Shown one piece after another: positions 36,061 to 48,607 of a stretch of DNA of 64,000 nucleotides. The DNA is from Peromyscus leucopus (lineage: Eukaryota > Chordata > Mammalia > Rodentia > Cricetidae). The position numbers and the translations under genes are program-made. The stretch lies in contig NC_051075.1 in NCBI RefSeq assembly GCF_004664715.2, forward strand, positions 35,565,495 through 35,629,494, given 5' to 3'. Position 1 is the stretch's first letter; the number at the start of each line of letters is the position of its first letter. Under the pieces are notes generated by a model. That model saw nothing but the letters and a program-made list of their open reading frames with translations, was not told the DNA's origin and did not search any database.

Positions 36061-37273
36061 TAAATGTACTCAGTGATGATGATTTTCCCATTGTTATTTC
36101 TATGAATATATCTGACATTAATGCCTGTATACAGAGATAAAGAGATGATATTGGCATACTTCTATTTTTTAAATGTTTTAAAATAGAAATTTTAGTAACT
36201 AGCAATGAGGGAAACTGCAAATAAATATAGTATATCTAATTATAGAATTCTAGTAACTAATGAAATTGACCCATGTTTACTGGCACAATTTTATAAATAT
36301 TCTAAATTGAGTAAGACAATTTCAGAGCAAGCCATGTATAATTACATATTCATTTTGAAAGCCTACAGACAGATATGGTACTCCATGATTATTCTGAAAC
36401 TTTTATATCTTCAATTAAATCATGGTAATTGCTGTATATATTCTGATTCCCAGAAGATTTGCTATGTGGGGAAATAGAAAATAACCTTCAGAATAAATTG
36501 TTTAATAATAAATGAAAGAGCTCATCCTTTGATTTGTTAATGTTTCCATTATCAAATTATTTAGGTTTAATTTTAATACAATACTCCCACAGCAGGAAGT
36601 ATTACTCAAATATACCAAAGGAGTTATTGCAACATTAGTTCTTTATCCAAGATTAATTAATTTTGTGTTTATGGGACAGATCATTCTGGTTTTTCTACAG
36701 TCTGATTCTAGACAGTTTTATTTATGTAAGCCAAATACATTGTCACAATTCAAATAGCACTGTGCTGATAATGTCAGGAATGTAATTAATAAAAGTATAC
36801 TTAAAACCTAATTTTATGAGACAAAAATAGACTTTCAGTTGCCAAAAAAAATCAAGTTTAATGTGGTAATAGTGACATAAGCTTGCAACTTAAACTTCAA
36901 GTTATGATTTATTGGACATTATTAATGAACATGTATTAATAATTATATGTCAATAGTCAATAATTTAAAATTAATCCAAACCAACGTCCAGATTAGTAAC
37001 TTGTTAAATAACATTTTATCAACTATTTTAGAAGAAATAATTCTATAGTTAGAATTTTTGTCTAAGTTAAATGGTATTTGACATGGTTTATATTTTACAT
37101 TTCCAAGTAATTTACAAATGGATGGTTTAATTCACTATACTTTTATCCGTATTGGTAAAAAAGTACAATAAACTCATTCTGTTATGCAAACTTTTCCAAT
37201 CCATTAAAAACCATACTTAGTATTTCTTAAAAGTTGTATCACTTTATCATTTTCTAAATAAATATAACAATTA
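36061..37273. other. Unassigned, very AT-rich stretch
   Basis: No gene or named repeat recognised. Confidence 0.45.
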
Positions 37274-37405
37274 GGAGCCATGGTGCACACTTGTAACACC
37301 TTCATGTGTAAAGTGGAGGGAGGAAGCTTGTGGGTTTAAGGTCAGCCTGGACTACAAACCTATTGCAAGGTTAGCCTGGCCCACACAGTGAACCCTGTGT
37401 CAAGA
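37274..37405 (+). mobile_element. Old degraded B1-type SINE
   Basis: 'gagccatggtgcacacttgt', 'gggtttaaggtcagcctgga' and 'cacagtgaaccctgtgtcaa' match B1 head, B-box area and tail, with an internal duplication of 'aaggttagcctgg'. Confidence 0.65.
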
Positions 37406-37460
37406 TAAAAGTAACCATAATGTTAAAATACTGTGATGGATAAATGCAATTTCTATCAAG

Positions 37461-37503
<43 letters not shown>
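37461..37503. repeat. (TA)n microsatellite
   Basis: About 43 bases of pure TA. Confidence 0.96.
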
Positions 37504-37504
<1 letters not shown>

Positions 37505-38227
37505 CTTACATAGTACTAATTCTTCCTTGACCATTCCAATTCAGTAAGAACAAACATAAGTATTTAAGAATACCCACAGACAAGTAAAGAAATTGGTATG
37601 CAAAATGAAAAATAACCTTCTTTTAAAATAAATAATTTTTTAAAAAATATCAAAATATTTATCATGGTGTACAGGTTTCTCTCACTGTAATAGGTGAGGG
37701 GAAGAGTTCTTTTCTGATGGAAAGTTGAGACGAGAAGTAGGTGCTGAGAAGAGAAGTGCATGCAGGTGAGAGACAGCATGGGCATCTGTGGAAAGGATGC
37801 ATTTCTTTACAGCGGTGCCTTAGAAAGCAAATGTTTTGGTCCCTAAAACATTTTGATCTAAATCAACCAAATCTGTGTTTTATCCTTTTCATATGTGTGA
37901 TGAAATTTATATAAAATAATAGCCAGAAAAGACTCTAAGCAATGTTCAACAAGCAATGACTTTATCTTAAATTGTATTTATCGTGCCTGAGAGCAACCAC
38001 AGTGTAGGGAGAGTGGAATAAAGAAGTGACAGTTTGCCATCTAATTTTTTAAAAAGTCATTCTAAAGTAATAAAATGGAAAAAAAAAACACATGGTCCCA
38101 GATGTCACAATGGTAACACTCCTCAAGGTTCTTAATATATCTGAACAATGTCAGATATTTTCTGATCTTACTTGAGATAACCACAATTTACATATACAGA
38201 ACTACAAAGATTTTAAGGGAGATTACT

Positions 38228-38286
<59 letters not shown>

Positions 38287-39294
38287 CCTAGTTGGGGCTG
38301 AACTTATTCATAAATACTATAATTCAGCTAGACTTGGAATGACAGAGTACCATCCTCATTTTGGCAGAAGAATCAAGTGCTTTTGCATGTATGGAAAAGT
38401 ACAGAAGTTGAAAGAAAGTACTTGCTTTGGAATTGGATAATTCTGGATCTGAGTTCAAGTCCACAAATTCATCTACTGGTTAATAAGAAATTTGGGGAGT
38501 ATCTTTTTCTTCTTGAAAATAAGAATTCTTTAGAATATTTTTCTGGAGATTGAGTTGAATACAAAATATAAATTTCTCCTTGAAATGTATAGGTTAAGAA
38601 GTCTCCCTCCCAGCCTTTGCCAACCTTTCCAGAGCCATGCTACCTCATGAGATGTGTGTAGACTGCCATATGTCCTTCTTGCTTATTTGTAACTGAATAT
38701 AAACCCTTATATTTCTCATACTCTCCCTTATATATGATTAACTGAACTGTTTGTATTCATTGATGGATCTGGAAAGAATATCTGTCTTATGAGAGCAGTA
38801 GTTACATTTTTCTTAGGACCCTAAAATTTCATTCACCATCAGCTTAAACCATTATACAACCTTATCTCAATTGCCTTGCCTGTGAATGTATTGACCATAA
38901 AAACACATAATTTATTAACTGTATTACCAATATATTCACCTCTCTATAGTTCCTCTTCCTATAGAAGGTAGAAAATGCCAACCTGACGTTTGACATGCTT
39001 GTATACCATCGTGTCTATTCCTGTTACTGCAATGCTACCACCAACACTCTGGCCCCCAAGTGACACGGCATTTTGTGGGGTTTAAATCAGGTTATAAGCA
39101 TAAGTGCCCTTATCCTATCCGAGGTTCCTCTCCACACATACACGGTTACTGGCTAAAAGGCCTGTGAGTACACAAGTTAGTTATCTTCTCTATGTCCAGA
39201 AGACAGCTTAAGCTTGTTAGAATCCAACTGTGCTGGGACCCTGATCTCTGACTTTAAACCATCCAGTTGACACCTTTCAGTTCTAAGATGCACT
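37504..39294. other. Unassigned AT-rich stretch
   Basis: No gene recognised; the (TG)n at 38232-38285 is listed separately. Confidence 0.45.
38232..38285. repeat. (TG)27 microsatellite
   Basis: An uninterrupted TG run of about 54 bases, the longest pure dinucleotide array in the window. It creates the false Cys-Val frame at 38234-38440. Confidence 0.97.
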
Positions 39295-39540
39295 CTATGT
39301 TTCAGTCAGCATTTTTCTTTATTTTTGGTATGTACATACATATTTTCACATTTATGTATAATGTAGTCTCATTACTTTCACATCCCATTACCCTGTTTTT
39401 TTCTCCCTTTATCTTTGAACCTCCACTTCTTCATAATCAGTCTCCCATTGCCTAAACCACTAAAGTAAATGATGCCCCATTTTTCAGCCTCCATTAATAG
39501 TCCATAGCTCCTCGTGAAGAGAATTGGACACTAAGACTTT
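39295..39540 (-). mobile_element. Possible L1 3' UTR fragment, minus strand
   Basis: 'ggtatgtacatacatatttt', 'ctttcacatcccattaccct' and 'gtccatagctcctcgtga' resemble the reverse complement of rodent L1 3' ends; diverged. Confidence 0.4.
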
Positions 39541-39724
39541 AGAGATTTCCCAAATTATAAAACAAGATAAAATAAAACAAATCAAAAAATGCCCTTATGT
39601 ACAGTCCCACCTTCCCTTTCTACCTATATTTGAATTTCAAATTGAAAGGTCAGTGTCCTATGCTACAACAGAGAGCACTCAGTTTACTTAGGAAAGCTTT
39701 CTTTTTTAAAAGAAAAAAAAAGGG
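39541..39724. other. Unassigned short stretch
   Basis: Nothing recognised apart from an A-rich run before the SINE fragment. Confidence 0.3.
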
Positions 39725-39805
39725 AGGGCTGGAGAGATGCTACCAAAGAGTTAATAAGGAGTTAAACACACTTGTTGCTCTTCCACAGGACTGGGGGGGG
39801 GGAGA
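39725..39805 (+). mobile_element. B2-type SINE fragment, head only
   Basis: 'gggctggagagatgctacca', 'agagttaataaggagttaaa' and 'cttgttgctcttccacagga' match a decayed B2 head, followed by a G-rich run. Confidence 0.55.
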
Positions 39806-40912
39806 GAAGTAAGTATATAGAAGTTATAATGATTTGTGAAAATGACAACAGTAGATTTTTCTCTAGGGTCTTCGACCTCTCTGGCTTAGTTGAATAGGTT
39901 TTCAGTACCAGGCACAAACTCCTTCATGTTAACTGAGCATTCGGTTCAACTGGAAAGTTGCACCAAAAGAAAACCAGACTGGGATATCTTTTCTAGAAAA
40001 AGGATGTCAGCAGATGTCAGGCCATTCACAAAATCCAAAGTACTTTTTAAGGACTATACTATATCCACTGTAGTCAAAAGATGGTAGAACAATATGCCAA
40101 CAAAACATAACAAACTGCCAAGTAGTGGCCAAGTGGGAAAATAAAGAGGTAATGAAAACCAACCTGGAAACTTCTACCTATACCATCTAACAGGATAGCT
40201 GAGGCACTTGTGTAGTACTGTATACCAAAAATGAGGCACAAGGCAGGAGCCTATCAAGATAAGATTAAGAGCACTTGTCTACCATGATACCCAGCACTGT
40301 TCCCCAGAATACTGATAACAGATTTATAACAACGTGGATGTGGATAAGAACAATTAACTATAATGCAAACATGATTCAAAGGGTAAACTTTATTTGACAC
40401 ATGTCATGAAATGAAAAATGCTTCACCTTTCTTTAATAAAACATGGATCATACTGGAATTCTGTTTATTCTGCTTTGTATTGTTTAAATGATTAAATGAA
40501 TTCATTTAACCTATTTACTTATCCTCTTATTTTATTCTAAAAGTCAAAAAAAATTCAAAACCATTGAATATGACTTGCTGTGGTATTAATCTAACAAAAT
40601 GTGTTAACACGCAAACTTTCACAGCATCTAGCAATCCTTTGTTTTATTCAATATTCATTGTTAAGGGAGTCATTTTGTCTTAGTAATTCTGTACTCTTCA
40701 GCAAATTTTGGATATAACTGATGTTGTTGCCTCTTGTCTTAAAAGTAGGCTTGTGACTATGTTTTCAACAATTTATTTCCTTATCCATAATTAATGGAGA
40801 AGAAAAAGCCTTGTCAATTGTTTTTGTGAAATCTGGGACATTTATTGGCACCCTTATAAGCAACAATCTTGCTCCTGTTCTTGTTGGAGTAGCTAACCAC
40901 TCCATGGGAGTC
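39806..40912. other. Unassigned AT-rich stretch
   Basis: No gene recognised. 40262-40312 ('agagcacttgtctaccatga', 'acccagcactg') is faintly like an ID-type SINE head. Confidence 0.4.
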
Positions 40913-40918
40913 CCAAGA

Positions 40919-41310
40919 TGCTATGGATGTCTTTCTATATGCTGTGAATAGGCATTGCTCTGATTGATTGATAAATAAAGCTGTTTGGTCAATGGTGAGG
41001 CAGAATAAGGTTAGGTGGGACATTCTAACTAGAGAAACAGGAAGAAGGCAGAGAGAGATGCCAGCTGCCACTGAAGGAGAAGCAACATGCCAACGGACCA
41101 GTAAAGCCAAGGAACACGTGACAAATAAGAGATTAATAGAAATGGGTTATTTTAAAATATAAGTGCTAGCTAGCAAGAGGCCTGCCATAGACCACACAGT
41201 TTGTAAATAATATAAGTCTCTGAGTGTTTATTTGGGTCATAGCATCTGCAGGACTGCAGGTCCATGGGGCCTCGGGAGCCAGGCAGGACCAGAGGAAAAC
41301 TTCAGCTACA
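40919..41310 (+). mobile_element. Solo LTR, family A, with perfect 6-bp target duplication CCAAGA
   Basis: It starts TGCTATGGATGTC and ends TTCAGCTACA. CCAAGA lies at 40913-40918 and 41311-41316. Landmarks: 'gattgattgataaataaagc', 'agaaggcagagagagatgcc', 'gaaatgggttattttaaaat', 'gcaagaggcctgccatagac' and 'gtgtttatttgggtcat'. It is a diverged subfamily compared with 11330 and 30423. Confidence 0.93.
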
Positions 41311-41316
41311 CCAAGA

Positions 41317-43175
41317 TCCGCCCATTCCCTGTCTATTATGAATGGAGATCCCTGTGAAAAAGCACCAGAGATCTACTATTTTAGTTTCAACTGCTTAATT
41401 GATTACATTTCTTATTTTGCTGACACAAAATAAAAGCCAACATTTCTGATACTTGCATTAACTAAAGTTTTGTTGAGAATTTTTAATTCTTACTATAGCA
41501 ATCACTTCTTTCAGGGAGACCATTAAGAGACTTAATATCACACAGCGGTATCTTAAAATTTTCTCAATCCATAAGGATACATATGCAATGCTTTAAATGA
41601 ACACATAGCTAACCATTATGAGCATTCAAAATGACACCTAAACCATCAAAATGATTGCATTCTTGTAATGAAATACCATAGTGCTCCTTCAGTTTTTCTT
41701 CTTGACAATTAGAATTCCAATATATTACATTACAACAACCAATTCTTTTTAAAATTATGTGTGATAATCATTTAGTTAATGCAACGAATTTTAGAGCACA
41801 TTTGGACTCTGCGAAAAAGAACAATGTGAATACAATCCAATTCTGGAATACAGAATTCAATCATACTCAAAAATCTCTGAAGTTCTGCTTTGTTTGAAGT
41901 GTAACAAGAAGGCAACAAACTCTGAAAGAGTGATATTAAAGAAAGCTGCCTGAAAATGACATTAATTCCAGGGACTCTCAGAGGTGGTCATTTCATGTGA
42001 CTTCCAGGGACTAAGAATTTTTCAGCCTTTATGACTTTGAATTCTGGTCTCCATTCCCTTTGCTCTTTATACTTATTTTCAGACGTTTCTGCAATAGATT
42101 ACCTATGCTTTTTCATGTGTCTGTTAATTAAACATTTGATAATTTTGAGTAAGGCTCTATAATAAATGAATGCTTATCGGCTCCCAGACAGTGCAAAGTG
42201 GCTAAGTGACTCTTTTACTTGGATTTTCTACCTGCAAATTATATAAGGTTTCACAATAGTCATTGATTTTACATACCAACCTTAGATCCTCCTCTCATCC
42301 CTCCTTCTGCTCCCCACAATCCTAAAATATAGAAAGAATAAAAAAATTCTTGATAACAAAATAGTTATTGAAGTGGGGAGTAATAGCAAGCATGAAGCAT
42401 GCACTCCTGTGTCTCCTTGCACAAGCTGCTCACCTCTACATTAAGCCAAATTAAAGGGCTTTAAGAGGATCACTCAAAAAGAGGAGTGACACTGTAAGTC
42501 AAGACCGATAAGAGAATGACAGGATTGAAGGATGTTTCACAGTTGAGCAATTTGGGATCTTCCTCTACTGGCAGGCAGTTGATCTCTTTGTGACCAACCA
42601 AATAATGATTATGGAGACAAATATATATGAGAGATTCATGGTGAGTAGAATAGCAAAGGATGTGATCAGGGTAAATATGTGAAACTGTAAGGTGTTTTTC
42701 AGAAAGGTTAAAAGGAAGGCATCATGGTACAGGTGCCTGGTGAAGGGGAGTGAGGTTGCTAGCACAGATGAAATGATTAGACAGGTTACATTTTTCAGGT
42801 TTCCTGTGTTTTAACTATGACATGTAGAATCATGATGAAGTACTGTAGAGAACACACCCCACAATGCAATGAGAATGCGTAGGTCTGACATAAAAAAGGA
42901 TATCATGAGTGGCCAGTGTTTCCAATAAAGAACTGATCATTGTATCATGTCAAAGAGTTTTCAAATCCACCCTAACTCAGTTGTCCAGTCTCAAATATGG
43001 TGGAGCAAACACAAGGGCTTTCAGGAGAGGCAAGATAAAGTAAAGGGGAAAAAATTGGTGTTCATGATCTGTTGTTCAGTCTTGAGAGTCTTGGGATTAC
43101 AGATTAGACTCAAGAAATGGAAAGGGGGCTGAAGTTATGAGCAACAGAAAGAGATAATTTAATATGAGACAAAGG
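41317..43175. other. Unassigned AT-rich stretch
   Basis: No gene recognised. 42264-42325 resembles a very short minus-strand L1 3' end ('acataccaacc', C/T-rich run). The hydrophobic frame at 42565-42765 (minus strand) has no family motif that I recognise. Confidence 0.45.
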
Positions 43176-43345
43176 AGTGTCTGGAGATAGGGCTCAGTGG
43201 TTGATAGCACACAGTGCTCCTGCAGAGGACTGGTGTTCTGTTCCTAGCACTGTTTCAGTGGCATCACCATGGCTTGTAACTAAAGCAAGGATCAGATGCT
43301 TTATGAGCACCACTGCCACCTCTTCCCTGCCCACACACATAATTG
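43176..43345 (+). mobile_element. Old B3/B2-type SINE
   Basis: 'tctggagatagggctcagtg', 'gttgatagcac' and 'ctcctgcagaggactggtgt' match a decayed B2/B3 head; the tail half is barely recognisable. Confidence 0.55.
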
Positions 43346-43569
43346 GAAGCGATACAAGTGAGGTCATAAATTTGAAGGAGAGTGAGGAGGGATGTGTGGG
43401 AGTGTCTGTAGAGAGGAAAGGGAAGAAAAACGATGCAATTATGTTATAATCTCAAAATTAAAAAATAAAATAAATATAAAAAGAGTTAAAATATACTAGT
43501 TAATATTTAAGATGAAATTAAAATTTGGAGTTGAATTTTATATGAATCATTCAAATAAAAGTAATTTGG

Positions 43570-43762
43570 CTAGGGCTAGAGAGATTCCTCAGCAGTTAAG
43601 AGCACTGACTGCTCTTCCAGAGGACCCAAGTTCAAATCTCAGCATCCATATGGCATCACAAAGCTGTCTGTAACTCCTGTTCCAGGAGATCTGATAACCT
43701 CATACAGACATACCTGAAGGCAAAACACCAATGTACATACAATAAAAATAAATAAATTTTTA
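43570..43762 (+). mobile_element. B2 SINE with about 13-bp target duplication
   Basis: 'tagggctagagagattcctc', 'agcagttaagagcactgact', 'gctcttccagaggacccaag' and B box 'gttcaaatctc', then the B2 tail half and 'aataaaaataaataaat'. The flanks AAAAGTAATTTGG (43557-43569) and AAAAGTGATTTGG (43763-43775) match with one change. Confidence 0.92.
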
Positions 43763-43937
43763 AAAAGTGATTTGGTCACAAGAATAGTCCAAAAGCACTT
43801 GCAAAAAAAAAGAAAAGAAAAAAGAAAAAAGAAAACACTGAAAGTCTTTAATCCAACACTTCTTTCAACAAAATTAATTATAGTCTAACAATCTGAATAA
43901 TTTCAATCCTTATGTACATGTGGGCACAAGAATCTAC

Positions 43938-43940
<3 letters not shown>

Positions 43941-43973
<33 letters not shown>

Positions 43974-44288
43974 TAAATATGCACACCCACATGCATATAT
44001 GTGAGTGTGAAGGCCAGAGATCAGAGTGAAGTATCTTCCTCTGACACACATCACCTACTGTTTTGAGTCAAGGTTTCTCATTGAACCTGGATGTCACTGC
44101 TTCTGCTAGGCTTGCTGGCCTGCAAGCTCCATGGACTCTGCTGTCTCCAACCACAGCCATGCCCTAGTTCTGGGGTTACAGGACAGTGCCTCTGTGCTTC
44201 GATCTTACATGGGTGGTAGAGATTAGAACTCAGGTTCTCATACTTGCACAGCAAGTACTTTACCAATTGATCCATTTTCCCAGCCAAA
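43941..44288 (-). mobile_element. B3/B4-type SINE, minus strand, with a (GT)n at its left edge
   Basis: (GT)n at 43941-43973, then 'gtgaaggccagagatcagag', 'gtcaaggtttctcattgaac', 'gcttgctggcctgcaagctc', 'cttgcacagcaagtacttta' and 'ccaattgatccattttccca', the reverse complement of a B2/B3 head joined to other SINE-like sequence. This GT-plus-SINE arrangement is common in rodents. Confidence 0.75.
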
Positions 44289-44299
44289 GAATATGCAAT

Positions 44300-44436
44300 T
44301 TTATTGGAAATAGAATTTTAATACAATATTTTCTAATTATAGTTCCCCTCCAGCTATTTCTTTCTATTTCCCTATCCACCTAAATCTACTCCCATCCATT
44401 CCTTCTCCCTTTCATTGGGATACAAACAGGCATCTA
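44300..44436 (-). mobile_element. Old L1 3' end fragment, minus strand
   Basis: C/T-rich 'tagttcccctccagctattt', 'cctatccacctaaatctact' and 'ccattccttctccctttcat' resemble the reverse complement of an Lx-type 3' end. Confidence 0.45.
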
Positions 44437-44497
44437 AATGATGATGGTGGTGGTGGTTGTGGTGACGATGATGATGATGATGATGATGATGATGATA
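44437..44497. repeat. (ATG)n trinucleotide repeat
   Basis: ATG/GAT units with a GTG-rich variant stretch in the middle. Confidence 0.95.
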
Positions 44498-44639
44498 CCA
44501 ACCAAAGAAACAGGTAGGCAGGCAATCTTCAGATCTCCATTCTCCCTCCTCTCTCCCAAATACAATGCTCCATTATTATACCCAGATCTATAGCAGACTA
44601 TCTGTTGTGGCCGCTCCTTTCTGTCTGTTCACATTCCCA

Positions 44640-45735
44640 GGTGGCTAAGTAGATCCTGGTGGCATACCCTGTTTCCCTCCTTCTGGTGAATCCCCTAATC
44701 ACACCCCCTTCTAGCTCATTTCCCAATACCAAAAAATACATCCTATCCAGAACTCCCAGTGTCAACACTTGGCATCATCTCAGAGTCATTCCCTACCAGA
44801 TAATCAAGAGCTACCACATTCTCTTAAGAATCAGAGAGGGCAACGGAAACCCAAAAAGAGAGTGCCACACAACAAAGACAAAATCAGATTATCAGCACAT
44901 AGAATCATCTCAAACAGAGATGTATTGGTAGAATTATCAAGGCAACTATACAAAGTTAAAAGGGAGAGCTTTATTTTGTGGGGTAACTTACAAGGGAAGG
45001 GATAGGTAACAGAGATGCCTTGAAAACAGAATAAAAACACAATAACACGTAGGAAAATATGTCTCTGGTAAATCCCAACAACCCTACTGCAGTGGACTCT
45101 GAGAAATGCAGTATACCCGAAGTACAACACAAATACTTTAACTAACCTTTATGAATATGTTCAAGGTCCTTAAGGAGGAAATGAATAAATCCATCTAGGA
45201 AATCTATGAAAACACAAACAACAAAACAAAGTAAATAAAATGGTTCAAGTCTTAAAAGTGGAAATAGACTCAATTAAGAAAACTCAAATTAAGGGAACAC
45301 TGGAAATGAAAAAGTTAGGAACTCAAAAAGGAAACTCAGAGGAAAGCCTCACCAACAGAATACATGACATGTCAGAGAACCTCAGTCATTGAAGATAAGA
45401 TAGAAGAAAAGACCTTAGTCAAAAAAAATAAAACAGCTAAATCTAAAAACATCCAGGTACAAAATATCCAAGAAATCTGGGACACTATAAAATTTAAGAG
45501 TGACAAGAATAGAGGAAGGAGAAGAAACCTAGGTTAAAGGCACAGAAAATGTTTTCACAAAAAAAAGAAGAAGAAAATTTCTCCAGTCTAAGAAAGGAAG
45601 TGCCTATCAAGGTACAAGAGGAGGCATACAAAACACCAAATATACTGGACCAGAAAAGAAATGTCCCTCTGCATGTAATCATCAAAGCAAAAACAAAATA
45701 AAACACATATAGAATAAAAGAAGTTGTAAGGGGAA
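44640..45735 (+). pseudogene. Old L1/HAL1-type fragment: 5' UTR and broken ORF1
   Basis: 'aggtggctaagtagatcctg', 'actcccagtgtcaacacttg' and 'tcagagtcattccctaccag' followed by 'aaggtccttaaggaggaaat', 'agaacctcagtcattgaaga', 'tccaagaaatctgggacact' and 'aagaggaggcatacaaaaca' follow the order of rodent L1 5' UTR and ORF1 (coiled coil, then RNA-binding part). It resembles MusHAL1, a half-L1 that has ORF1 only. Stops and shifts interrupt every frame, so no protein is made. It stops short of the ORF1 C-terminus near 45735. It gives an in-window outgroup for the uninterrupted 'aaatctgggacac' site hit by the ERV at 47287. Confidence 0.75.
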
Positions 45736-46052
45736 AACTAATATTCTATAATACTGATCTTTGGGAATTCCAAAATACATGCTTTCATAGTAAACAATGT
45801 GACTATTTAAACACTGAAATACATGTTCTGGCTAAATAAAATACTCTAGAAATTTCTCTGATACAATGATGAATAAGAAAAGAAGTTAACAATTATGTTC
45901 AACTTAATATTGTCATTGAAAATAGAAAAAGATAAATGCTTCAAAGTTGCAAAGGTAGAATTATCAGTATTTGCATCTGTATATGGAAATACCACATAAA
46001 TTGAAAAATCTGAAAATCAGCTGAAATTCCTTATAAAAGAAGAGAAATAATT
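45736..46052. other. Spacer before the full-length L1
   Basis: AT-rich, nothing recognised. It ends at the left target duplication of the L1. Confidence 0.5.
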
Positions 46053-46065
46053 AAGATTTGTAGGT

Positions 46066-46617
46066 ACAATACCCCTACCCATTGCAGCCCCAGTTGCAGG
46101 CCAGCAGACAAGACTCCTGCAGACAGACCTGACCACAATCACCTGCATCAGATCCTGTAATCTACAAGTCCCATCCAGTCCCTGAAACCAACACATCTGT
46201 TGAGACCACAGCTGCTCCCTAGGATACAGCTCCAATTGGACCAAGAGGTAAGTGACTGTTCTCCCAGCTGGTCACCCAAGCTTCTAGCCCTTAGGCCCAG
46301 GAGCACAACCCATACCCCTACACCCCCACTCATTGCAGGCCAAGTTGTCTGGCCAGCAGGCAAGACTCTTGCACACAGGTCTAACCACCACCCCTCATCA
46401 GACCCTGTAATCTACAAACCCAACTCCATCCCTAAAACCGACCCATCTCCCAAGACTACAACTGCTCCCAGAGACACAGATTCTGTAAGCTCCAATTGTA
46501 CAGAGAGTGCCAATTTGACCAAGAGTAGCTCCCTGAAACAGACACCATTTGCACTGACAGGATGAAGAGATGGGTAGATGCTAGTAAAAGAATACATTCA
46601 ACAATCTAAAGAGCAAT
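46066..46617 (+). promoter_or_regulatory. L1 5' UTR with two tandem monomers
   Basis: Two related units of about 250 bp lie head to tail: 'tgtaatctacaa' occurs at 46156 and 46406, 'gccagcagacaagactcctg' and 'gccagcaggcaagactcttg' occupy the same place in each, as do 'caagactacaactgctccca' and 'gagaccacagctgctcccta'. Rodent L1 promoters are known to consist of such tandem monomers. The first unit is incomplete at its 5' end, as is usual. Confidence 0.85.
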
Positions 46618-46715
46618 ATGGCACCACCAGAACATAGTGGTTCTACTGCAGCAAGACCTGAACATTCCCAACATAGAAGAAGCAGAAGAAAACAACATTA
46701 AAAATGACCTCATGA

Positions 46716-46894
46716 TTATGCACTGGGCAGCAGTGGCACATGCCTTTAATTCCAGCATGTGGGAGGCAGAGCCAGGCAGATTTCTGTGATTTCAAGGCCA
46801 GCCTGGTCTACAGAGTGAGATCAAGGGCAGGCACCAAAACTACATGGAGGAACTGATTAACCTTGTCTCCAAAAACAAGAATAACAAACAAACA
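46716..46894 (+). mobile_element. B1 SINE inserted in L1 ORF1
   Basis: 'gcactgggcagcagtggcac', 'cctttaattccagcatgtgg', 'tttcaaggccagcctggtct' and an A-rich tail of 'aacaaacaaacaaaa' type. The flanks AAAAATGACCTCATGA (46700-46715) and AAAAATGACTTTATGA (46895-46910) are a 16-bp target duplication with two changes. Rejoining across it restores L1 coding order. Its B box is mutated. Confidence 0.93.
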
Positions 46895-47286
46895 AAAAAT
46901 GACTTTATGAAGATGATAGAGGCCTTTAAAGAGGAAATGAAAAATTCCCTTAAAGAAGTCAAGGAAAAGACAAACAAAAAATTGGAAGAAATCAATAAAT
47001 TCCTTAAAGAAAACCAAGAAAAAGAAATCAAACAGGTGAAGGAAACAGTTCAAGACTTGAAAATTGAGATAGAGGCAATAAAGAAGACACAAGCCAAGGG
47101 AATGCTGAGAATGTAAAATCTGAGTAAATGAACAGGAACTACAGATGCAAACATAACCAACAGAATGCAAGAAATAGAAGAAAGAATCTCTGGCATTGAA
47201 GATACAATAGAGGAAATAGATTCATTGGTCAAATAAAACACAAGAGCCAACAAAGTCATAACACAAAACATTCAGGAAATCTGGGA

Positions 47287-47667
47287 TGTAGCTAAAGGTT
47301 TCTCCAGTCCTGCCCAGCTCCACAGACCCCATATCCTCTTTAAAATAATCACCCAGAAACTTACATTAATTAAAACTTCTCAGCCATTAGCTCAGACCTA
47401 CTACTGACTAGCTCTTACATTTAAACTCAGCCAATTTCTGTTAATCTATATGTTGCCATGTGTTCCATGACTTTACCAGTGTGCCATCACATGCTGCTCC
47501 CTAGATGGCAGCCTGGCATCTTGTGACTCAGCTTTCCAGCCTTCCTACAATTCTCCTTCTCTGCTTATCCCACCTATACTTCCTGCTTGGCTACTGGCCA
47601 ATCAGCATTTTATTTATCAACCAATCAGAGCAACACATTCACAGCATACAGAGCAATATCCACAGCA
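47287..47667 (-). mobile_element. Left (3') LTR of the nested ERV, family A
   Basis: Plus-strand ends are TGTAGCTAAAGG and CCACAGCA. 'tctccagtcctgcccagctc', 'ctggctactggccaatcagc' and 'caaccaatcagagcaacaca' are the reverse complement of family A landmarks seen at 11330 and 30423. Confidence 0.88.
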
Positions 47668-47690
47668 GTTCCCTTTTTCTTTTTTTTTCC
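47668..47690 (-). promoter_or_regulatory. Polypurine tract of the nested ERV
   Basis: On the plus strand 'gttccctttttctttttttt', i.e. a long purine run in the element's sense directly upstream of its 3' LTR, where plus-strand DNA synthesis is primed. Confidence 0.8.
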
Positions 47691-48556
47691 AAAAAGGTAG
47701 ATTTCACCTTTAACATAGTAAAAATTCATATAACAAAACAATTATCAAGCAAGAATTATAGTAATAATATCTACTCTATTTGTATTTGGCAAAATTAAAG
47801 AAGATATCCTATCTATCCTGTATTTGTGAGTCTAAAGTTTCATATCTACCCTGTCTCTTATCATAACCAAGGAAAACCATAATTATGACTATCTAGTCTT
47901 CAACTACATCAAAGACCTCAGAAGGATATAGTATTAACTAAGAAAACAGGAAGAGTATTGTAAGCAACTTCTAAAAATCTAGAATGACAGAGACAGCTGC
48001 CTGCCTGGACAGTCATCCAAAGTTCCTCTGTGACATTGGGGTATACATCTTCAGCCCATAGGCCTAATCTATCAGTCATTTTTTTCTGTGTCCTGTAGAA
48101 TGTCTGGCAATTTCTACTGTGAAGCAGGAACTTAAATGAACATCTTGCCGTGTGCAAAGTTCAGTGGTCACTTTCCCATGGGTCCAGCATGTCCAGTCAA
48201 CACAATATCTTGTCAAGCAGTCCAGGCAAGAACAGTTTTGTGCCCAAATGGCTATTTTTGCCAAGAAGATAAACTGCATATGGAGTGTCTTCGGCATCTA
48301 TTTTTCTTTCTGAAGTAAATGGGTACTACCAGAAGCAGACGTGTCTCATTGTCCAGAAAAGTCTAAGTTTTTAAAACATTTTAAATGCCATATTCTGTAT
48401 GTCTTTGAAGTGTTTGAAGATTACCTACCTAACTGAATTATATCCATGTGTACCTAGAAAACCTAACTAAAATGACTATAAGTTTTATTTATCTGTATTT
48501 TTCAATTATCCATTATAGTTTAAATGAGTTACATAAACATAATATTTTAAACAAGA

Positions 48557-48607
<51 letters not shown>

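Noticed and set aside
37461..37503. (TA)n tract considered as a replication origin or matrix-attachment site
   Set aside because: An ordinary microsatellite; nothing nearby supports a functional site.
42565..42765. 66-codon minus-strand frame rich in Leu and Ile, considered as a receptor or membrane-protein relic
   Set aside because: AT-rich DNA often yields such frames; no diagnostic motif and no adjoining homologous frame.
46200..46565. 121-codon plus-strand frame rich in Pro, Ser and Thr
   Set aside because: It lies in the tandem-monomer 5' UTR of the L1 and is not a known L1 product.
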